A DNA stretch of 11,274 nt, taken from Blautia sp. Its GTDB lineage: Bacteria > Bacillota > Clostridia > Lachnospirales > Lachnospiraceae. A program made the position numbers and the translations under genes. Shown piece by piece: positions 7,357 to 11,274 of this stretch. The notes below the pieces were generated by a model that searched no databases, had not been told where the DNA came from, and worked only from the letters and a program-made list of their open reading frames with translations. The DNA lies in the NCBI GenBank assembly GCA_030841965.1, contig JAUUSJ010000139.1, forward strand, positions 1 to 11,274, in the 5' to 3' direction. The stretch's first letter is position 1; the number at the start of each line of letters is the position of its first letter.

Positions 7357-9088
7357 CAAAATCGCCGCCTCCTTTTGTTTGACTTTCGTACATAGAACGA
7401 TATATCTCATTACATTTTAAAAGTTCATCATGGTTTCCGAAACCATTGATTTTGCCATCTTCCATAACGATAATTTTATTGGCATTCTGTATACTTGACA
7501 CTCGTTGTGCAATAATAAATTTTGTTGTTTCTGGTATATCTTTAGCAAATGCTTCTCTGATTTTTGCGTCTGTTGCAGTGTCTACAGCACTTGTAGAATC
7601 ATCCAATATAAGAATTTTTGGCTTTTTCAAAAGAGCTCTTGCAATACACAATCGTTGTTTTTGTCCGCCGGATAAATTTGCTCCACTTTGTTCAACATAA
7701 GTATCATACTTTTTAGGAAATCGTTGGATAAATTCATCAGCCTGTGCTAGTTTGCAAGCTTGCATACATTCTTCCAAAGAAGCATTTTCATTTCCCCATC
7801 TTAAATTTTCTAAAATTGTTCCCGAAAAAAGCTGGTTCTTTTGTAATACCACTGCAACTTCATTTCTAAGAATATCTAAATCGTATTCTCTTACATCTTT
7901 ATCACCGACTTTTACATAGCCATCTGTAACATCATATAATCGACAAATAAGATTAACTAAACTTGATTTGGAACTTCCTGTACTTCCTACAATTCCGATC
8001 ACTTCGCCTTGCTTTATATCAATATTAATGTCAGAAAGAACTTTTTCGCCATTTCCATCTTTCTTATATGAAAAGCTTACATGATTAAATTGAACATTGC
8101 CATTTTCTACTACCATAGCAGGAGAATCTGGATTTTTTAAATCTGGTTTTTCATCAAGGACTTCCGCAATACGTTTAGCACTTGCAAAACTCATACTCAC
8201 CATTACAAATATCATGGATATTAGCATTAGTGAAATAAGTATGTTAGTAACATAACTGAAAAGGCTTGTTAGCTCACCTGTTGTCAAACTTCCACTGACA
8301 ATCATTTTAGCACCTACCCATGAGATAGCGATAATACAACCATACATAGCTGTCATCATAGCTGGATTGTTTAATGCTAATCGTGATTCAGCTTTAACGT
8401 AAAGCTTATATATATAAGAGGCGGCTTTATTAAATTTTTCTTTTTCATAATCTTCTCTAACATAAGATTTAACAACTCGAATTGCTGTAACATTTTCTTG
8501 AACACTTGCATTCAAATCATCATATTTTTGAAAAACATGACTAAATATAGGAATTGTTTTCCATAGTATGAAAACAATAACAGCGGTCAAGAATACAATA
8601 GCAATGCAGAAAATTCCACCCATTTTTGCACTAATATATAACGCCATGATAAGAGCACTGATTAAACTGATAGGGGCTCTTACACACATTCTAATAATCA
8701 TTTGATAAGCATTTTGAAGATTAGTAACATCAGTTGTTAGTCTTGTTATCAATCCAGCAGTGCTGTATTTATCAATATTTGAAAATGCAAATGTTTGTAT
8801 ATTTTCATACATTCCATCTCTTATATTACTTGCAACACCAGCAGAAGCGATAGCAGCGTATCTACCTGCCAATACTCCACAAGCAAGACCTAAAACTGCT
8901 GTCATAATCATACATAAACCATAAAAATAAACATTGTTTATATTTCCAGATTCAATGCCATTATCAATAACTGCTGCCATAAGCATTGGAATAATGAGTT
9001 CTAAGATAACCTCTAACACCGTAAAGACAGCGGCTAAAACAGACGCTTTTCTATACTGTTTTATTTGTTTCAATAAAGTCTTTAACAC
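7349..9088 (-). CDS. ABC exporter half-transporter, degenerate-site subunit
   Basis: This 579-residue product has a six-helix membrane domain (about 1-305) and a nucleotide-binding domain. Walker A is GSTGSSKSS (368-376), with Ser instead of the usual Gly before Lys; Q-loop is Q416; signature LSGGQ is intact at 472-476; Walker B is ILILDD with Asp497 instead of the catalytic Glu; the switch residue is Q528 (IAQR) instead of His. This is the pattern of the degenerate subunit in heterodimeric exporters such as BmrCD, LmrCD and TM287/288: its LSGGQ serves the partner's active site. The GTG start has AGGAGG seven bases upstream (9096-9101). It is translated together with the next ABC gene and preceded by a motif shared with the marR promoter. 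Confidence 0.95.
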   Translation of the reverse strand: MLKTLLKQIKQYRKASVLAAVFTVLEVILELIIPMLMAAVIDNGIESGNINNVYFYGLCMIMTAVLGLACGVLAGRYAAIASAGVASNIRDGMYENIQTFAFSNIDKYSTAGLITRLTTDVTNLQNAYQMIIRMCVRAPISLISALIMALYISAKMGGIFCIAIVFLTAVIVFILWKTIPIFSHVFQKYDDLNASVQENVTAIRVVKSYVREDYEKEKFNKAASYIYKLYVKAESRLALNNPAMMTAMYGCIIAISWVGAKMIVSGSLTTGELTSLFSYVTNILISLMLISMIFVMVSMSFASAKRIAEVLDEKPDLKNPDSPAMVVENGNVQFNHVSFSYKKDGNGEKVLSDINIDIKQGEVIGIVGSTGSSKSSLVNLICRLYDVTDGYVKVGDKDVREYDLDILRNEVAVVLQKNQLFSGTILENLRWGNENASLEECMQACKLAQADEFIQRFPKKYDTYVEQSGANLSGGQKQRLCIARALLKKPKILILDDSTSAVDTATDAKIREAFAKDIPETTKFIIAQRVSSIQNANKIIVMEDGKINGFGNHDELLKCNEIYRSMYESQTKGGGDFDE

Positions 9089-9117
9089 GACAATTCCTCC
9101 TTTAACTTTTAGTGATA

Positions 9118-9139
9118 CTTACTATTAGTGATAGATAAA
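9118..9139 (-). promoter_or_regulatory. Putative MarR operator upstream of the ABC genes
   Basis: Read on the minus strand, this site begins TTTATCTATCACT and matches the site at 9623-9644 at 18 of 22 positions by my alignment. A further TATCACTA half-site follows closely. It lies about 30 bp before the first ABC start codon. Confidence 0.55.
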
Positions 9140-9186
9140 TGTGTTAAATATTTGCCAACAAATAGTATGTTGGCATAGTTAACACA
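9140..9186. promoter_or_regulatory. Two-tier inverted repeat between marR and the ABC genes
   Basis: TGTGTTAA (9140-9147) pairs with TTAACACA (9179-9186), and TGCCAACA (9153-9160) pairs with TGTTGGCA (9168-9175). It starts directly after the marR stop codon. There is no long T-run on the minus strand, so it may be an attenuator, an mRNA-processing stem or an operator rather than a full terminator. Confidence 0.6.
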
Positions 9187-9606
9187 TTATTTTTGACTGT
9201 AAAACACTTGTATTTTATCGATGATTTTTAGCAAACATAAAGAATCATTTTCACCAAGATAAGATAATAATTTACTAAATTCATTTAATGCTTCTTTTTC
9301 TGTTTCAGTAAAAACTTCTTTTCCTTTTTCTGTTATATAAACCATAACTTTTCTACGGTCAAAAGAATCATGAACACGTTTTATATATTCCTTACGTTCT
9401 AGACTGTTCAACGTATTTGCCACTCTTGCAGTAGATAAGTTGAAACGCTCGCTTAATTCTTTTGGATTTGTCTCACTTTTTTCATACGTTAAAAAACCAA
9501 GCATTGCCATTTCGCCTTGTGATATTTTCTGCATTTTTTTAATAGGCTCACGTTGCATTAAACCAACAAGCATAAATAACTGTTTTGCCATTTCTTTATT
9601 GTTCAA
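9187..9606 (-). CDS. MarR-family transcriptional regulator
   Basis: The 139-residue winged-helix dimeric regulator is probably a ligand-responsive repressor of the adjoining exporter genes. The TTG at 9606 follows GGAGGTGAT at optimal distance and gives MNNKEMAKQL; a TTG at 9621 overlaps that ribosome binding site and is unlikely. Recognition region NLSTARVANTLNSLERKEYI (about 56-75) is followed by the wing with the family signature DRRKVMVYITEKG (about 83-95). Flanking N- and C-terminal helices fit dimerization. It is the first gene of a marR-ABC-ABC-winged-helix operon and has a consensus promoter overlapped downstream by a motif repeated before the ABC genes. The inducer is unknown. Confidence 0.93.
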   Translation of the reverse strand: MNNKEMAKQLFMLVGLMQREPIKKMQKISQGEMAMLGFLTYEKSETNPKELSERFNLSTARVANTLNSLERKEYIKRVHDSFDRRKVMVYITEKGKEVFTETEKEALNEFSKLLSYLGENDSLCLLKIIDKIQVFYSQK

Positions 9607-9622
9607 AAGAATCACCTCCAAT

Positions 9623-9644
9623 TTTATCTATCACTGTTAGTTAC
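9623..9644 (+). promoter_or_regulatory. Putative MarR operator at the marR promoter
   Basis: This site begins TTTATCTATCACT and continues with a TAGT core, like the site at 9118-9139 on the other strand. It lies immediately downstream of the marR -10 element, at the expected transcription start, which fits autorepression. Confidence 0.55.
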
Positions 9645-9645
9645 T

Positions 9646-9673
9646 ATTATATTTAGTTTTTTTGTTTTGTCAA
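9646..9673 (-). promoter_or_regulatory. Consensus sigma-A promoter of marR
   Basis: On the minus strand TTGACA (9668-9673) is separated by 16 bp from TATAAT (9646-9651). Both hexamers match consensus exactly, and the site is about 40 bp upstream of the TTG start. Confidence 0.8.
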
Positions 9674-9825
9674 TAGATAATAGTAATTTCTCAAAAAAGT
9701 GTGTACTTATTATTACTGCTCAAAAACAGTTTCTTAAAAGGAATTTGGACGGATTTGTTTACTATGATTAGTCTTGTTGCTTTTCTTCTATGTTTTGAAG
9801 AAAGCAGACACTACAGGAGGTATTC
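9674..9825. other. Spacer between marR promoter and small ORF
   Basis: No gene is well supported in these AT-rich bases. A plus-strand frame from about 9701 reads through MISLVAFLLCFEESRHYRRYSW but lacks a clear ribosome binding site and overlaps the better-supported small ORF, so I treat it as a possible gene remnant. The promoter of the sigma/HTH genes probably lies here but I cannot place it confidently. Confidence 0.35.
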
Positions 9826-10028
9826 ATGGAAGAAAATCATAATAAACAAAATACATTATTCAATCTGTCAAAAAAGTAAATTTAACCATAGAGAATGTTT
9901 TTGCTTTTTTATATGGTTTTTCACATGACATAGCAGGAATAGTCAATACAGCACAAGAACACTTATTATTTATGTTCTTGTGCTTTTTTGTATTTCCTCC
10001 TCTTGTAATTCTCGGCGAAAGGAGGTGA
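9826..10028 (+). CDS. Small ORF with in-frame -1 slippery site; leader or membrane peptide
   Basis: ATG at 9826 follows AGGAGG with good spacing and reads 17 codons (MEENHNKQNTLFNLSKK) to TAA at 9877-9879. Those codons end on A-AAA-AAG (9870-9876), the dnaX-type -1 slippery heptamer in correct phase. A -1 slip continues for 50 codons, through VNLTIENVFAFLYG and a hydrophobic segment LLFMFLCFFVFPPLVIL, to a TGA at 10026-10028 inside the ribosome binding site of the next gene. The extension covers the terminator at 9950-9990. It could be a frameshift-encoded 67-residue membrane protein, a 17-codon leader peptide, or a gene broken by one lost A. I do not recognise the family. Confidence 0.45.
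9950..9990 (+). terminator. Intrinsic terminator/attenuator before the sigma gene
   Basis: AGCACAAGAAC (9950-9960) pairs perfectly with GTTCTTGTGCT (9974-9984), followed by six T. It lies about 45 bp upstream of the Orf7-like gene. A leader ORF upstream and a terminator before the controlled genes resemble the attenuation layout known for tet(M) in Tn916. Confidence 0.82.
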
Positions 10029-10032
10029 TACC

Positions 10033-10452
10033 TTGAATACATCTTCTTTTGAGGAAATTATACGATTACAATTTGACACTCTGATGAAATTGGTTATCAG
10101 AAGAAAGACTATCTCTTATTACAGGGAACTTGCTAGACGTTCTAAACACGAAAAGTCATTTTGTGATTTATTAGATGTATCATATGAAAATGAAATCTGT
10201 GACCTATATCCAAGTGAATATATAACTTTTTATATATGTGATTTTGCTGTCCAAATATCTAATGAAAATTTAGGTAAAGCATTGAAGAAATTACCCACTC
10301 GACAACTTCATGTGATATTACTGTTTTATTTTCTCGGTTTTTCGGATATTGAAATTGCTGGATTGTTTCAATGCTCACGTTCTGCTATATATCGTAGTAG
10401 AAAAAATGTTCTGAATAAATTGAAAACACAAATGAAAGGAAAACAAGAATGA
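10033..10452 (+). CDS. Sigma-70-like regulator, Tn916 Orf7-like
   Basis: The 139-residue product starts MNTSSFEEIIRLQFD, comparable to MKPSSFQTTIENQFD of Tn916 Orf7, and has a sigma region 4-like helix-turn-helix: ALKKLPTRQLHVILLFYFLG (about 83-102), then FSDIEIAGLFQCSRSAIYRS (103-122). In Tn916 this gene helps activate expression of excision and transfer functions, so here it may control the int/xis side. The TTG start follows the near-perfect AGGAGGTGAT by seven bases. Its stop overlaps the next ATG in ATGA, so translation of the pair is coupled. The upstream terminator and leader ORF suggest attenuation control. Confidence 0.9.
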   Translation: MNTSSFEEIIRLQFDTLMKLVIRRKTISYYRELARRSKHEKSFCDLLDVSYENEICDLYPSEYITFYICDFAVQISNENLGKALKKLPTRQLHVILLFYFLGFSDIEIAGLFQCSRSAIYRSRKNVLNKLKTQMKGKQE

Positions 10453-10685
10453 GAAAAACAACTGAATTACCATCTTATGAAATGATTGAAAAGGCGGTTA
10501 ATGGTGATGAAATCGCAATTATAAACTTGTTGAAATATTATGACGCATACATATCAAAGGTATGTCTACGACCTCTATATAATAAGTCAAGTAAAGTTGA
10601 TATGATAGTTGATACTGAATTAAAAGGTAGAATCCAAACAGAATTGATTCAGGCAATACTGAAATTTGAATTAAAGATAAAATAA
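10449..10685 (+). CDS. Helix-turn-helix protein, Tn916 Orf8-like
   Basis: The 78-residue product contains LPSYEMIEKAVNGDEIAI, a helical middle with YDAYISKVCLRPLY, and an acidic-basic C-terminal helix VDTELKGRIQTELIQAIL. This is the pattern of the small HTH-domain proteins (Orf8 of Tn916 and relatives) encoded just after the Orf7 sigma-like gene. The family acts with Orf7 in regulating the element; the exact contact is not established from this sequence. The start ATG overlaps the previous stop by four bases, and a terminator follows the stop by about 20 bases. Length is normal and the frame intact. Confidence 0.88.
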   Translation: MRKTTELPSYEMIEKAVNGDEIAIINLLKYYDAYISKVCLRPLYNKSSKVDMIVDTELKGRIQTELIQAILKFELKIK

Positions 10686-10704
10686 TATCCGTTTAAACAT
10701 GAGA

Positions 10705-10737
10705 AAAGGGAAGATTATTAGCTGTTATCTTCCCTTT
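10705..10737. terminator. Terminator after the Orf7/Orf8-like genes
   Basis: AAAGGGAAGAT (10705-10715) pairs perfectly with ATCTTCCCTTT (10727-10737) around an 11-nt loop. The 3' T-run is only three bases, so efficiency may be moderate. Confidence 0.75.
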
Positions 10738-10775
10738 CAACTTCTTTATTATCGTCAAATCAAGGCTCTTTCAAA

Positions 10776-10797
10776 CGTAGTAAATTCGTGGTAAAAT
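10776..10797. repeat. Element end direct repeat, right copy
   Basis: CGTAGTAAATTCGTGGTAAA plus AT matches 1781-1803 in the same orientation with one gap. The upstream TCAA is shared too. It sits about 30 bp inside the proposed right boundary. Confidence 0.65.
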
Positions 10798-10877
10798 GAA
10801 TGATTTTTAATTGCTATTTCTTTAAAAAATACAGTATTTATGCGGATAATCGGACTTTTTATAAAAAGTTTATATAA

Positions 10878-11131
10878 AACAAAATACTATAATTTCTATC
10901 AGATAAAAGAGTAGACTTAAACAAAATACTATAATTTCTATCAGATAGAAGAGTAGACTTGAACAAAGTACTATAATTTCTATCAAACAGAAGAGTAGAC
11001 TTGAACAAAGCACTATAATTTCTATCAGATAGAAGAATAGACTTGAACAAAGCACTATAATTTTTAAACAATAGAAGAATAAGCTTGAATAAAGTACTAT
11101 AATTTTTAAATAATAGAAAACTAGACAAGAA
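10878..11131. repeat. 42-bp tandem repeat array, about 6 units
   Basis: The base ending AAC recurs at exact 42-bp steps (10880, 10922, 10964, 11006, 11048, 11090 with C changed to T, 11132). Units contain ACTATAATTTCTATCAGATA and AGAGTAGACTT. The first units are most alike and the array decays toward 11131. Because 42 is a multiple of three, open minus-strand frames with a 14-residue repeat appear, but they lack a ribosome binding site and I treat them as artefacts. There are no spacers, so it is not CRISPR. Confidence 0.9.
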
Positions 11132-11178
11132 CAAAGAATATCATAATTCCTAAACTTAGAATATCAATTTTTATCATA

Positions 11179-11274
11179 CTTTGCCAATGCACAGCCGAAA
11201 GAGCAGGGAGATATATGGTCTGAAAACGATAGAGAGTGGAGCGATTTTTCGATATACTTAGCTTTGCCGCTGGA
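11179..11274. repeat. Hairpin repeat, right copy, inverted and cut by the window end
   Basis: Positions 11222-11274 are the reverse complement of 78-130 with one mismatch, and weaker similarity continues inward to 11179, including one unit of the left array type (CTTTGCCAATGCACAGCC at 11179-11196). By hand about 84 of 95 positions match without gaps. Half of the hairpin lies beyond the window. Confidence 0.85.

Larger units (their letters stand above)
1725..10803. mobile_element. Tn916-family integrative element, probably mobilizable only
   Basis: One end has int, xis and a MobT-type relaxase, the other end Orf7-like sigma and Orf8-like HTH genes, both hallmarks of the Tn916 family. Near-identical direct repeats lie just inside the ends (1781-1803 and 10776-10797) and ATTTTTA occurs at both proposed junctions (1719-1725 and 10803-10809). 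No coupling protein, VirB4-like ATPase, VirD4/FtsK or lysozyme-type transfer gene is present, so it cannot conjugate alone. Cargo is a MarR-regulated ABC exporter pair. The cargo is clearly more AT-rich than the int-relaxase block (sampled lines about 22% and 45% G+C), suggesting a mosaic. Boundaries are estimates to within some tens of bases. Confidence 0.75.

Noticed and set aside
9701..9928. 75-residue plus-strand ORF
   Set aside because: It has no good ribosome binding site at its start and overlaps the small ORF at 9826, which does; kept only as a possible remnant in the spacer entry.
9860..10042. Minus-strand ORF opposite the small ORF
   Set aside because: It has no ribosome binding site, reads antisense through the terminator and the sigma ribosome binding site, and has no family-like motif.
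10878..11131. CRISPR array
   Set aside because: The units are contiguous without unique spacers, and no cas gene is present.
10859..11134. Minus-strand ORFs with a 14-residue repeat
   Set aside because: They arise because the 42-bp repeat is a multiple of three; there is no ribosome binding site and two frames are open in parallel.

Overview
The window looks like a low-GC Firmicutes chromosome segment, most likely a Lachnospiraceae-type gut Clostridium. That is inferred from AT-rich coding, strong AGGAGG ribosome binding sites, GTG/TTG starts and Tn916-family genes. It carries one chromosomal gene, an ARMT1-like (DUF89) phosphatase (730-1635), interrupted downstream by an integrated Tn916-family element of about 9.1 kb (about 1725-10803). 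The whole segment lies between two outward-facing copies of a dispersed hairpin repeat with adjoining tandem arrays.

Layout: 1-130, long imperfect hairpin; 154-492, about nine units of a 40-bp tandem repeat; about 549-729, promoter and leader; 730-1635, DUF89 gene; 1683-1724, its terminator, whose T-tract appears to be the insertion point. Element, integration module on the minus strand: int (1804-2997), xis (3073-3279) and a MobT/Orf20-type relaxase (3292-about 4365, with no standard start codon at its natural N-terminus). A truncated plus-strand ORF (about 4455-4748) and two strong terminators follow. Cargo on the minus strand, read right to left: MarR regulator (9187-9606), two ABC half-transporters (7349-9088 and 5494-7356) and a frame-disrupted OmpR-type winged-helix gene (5048-5460) that a standard ORF search misses. 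At the right end, plus strand: a 67-codon small ORF joined by a -1 slippery heptamer and overlapping a terminator (9826-10028), then Orf7-like sigma and Orf8-like HTH genes (10033-10685), a terminator and the right att region. After the element comes a 42-bp tandem array (about 10878-11131) and the inverted copy of the hairpin repeat, cut by the window end.

How it works together: Int/Xis would excise and insert the element, the relaxase would nick an oriT just upstream of its gene, and conjugation would have to come from a helper because no transfer genes are present. The ABC pair has one consensus and one degenerate ATP site, as in heterodimeric multidrug exporters. A near-identical 22-bp motif downstream of the MarR promoter and upstream of the first ABC gene suggests MarR represses both. 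The most unusual points are the hairpin/tandem-array repeats, the 20-bp match between the DUF89 3' end and the 42-bp array across the element, the possible frameshift/attenuator leader before the sigma gene, and three genes with lost or shifted starts. All counts were made by eye.
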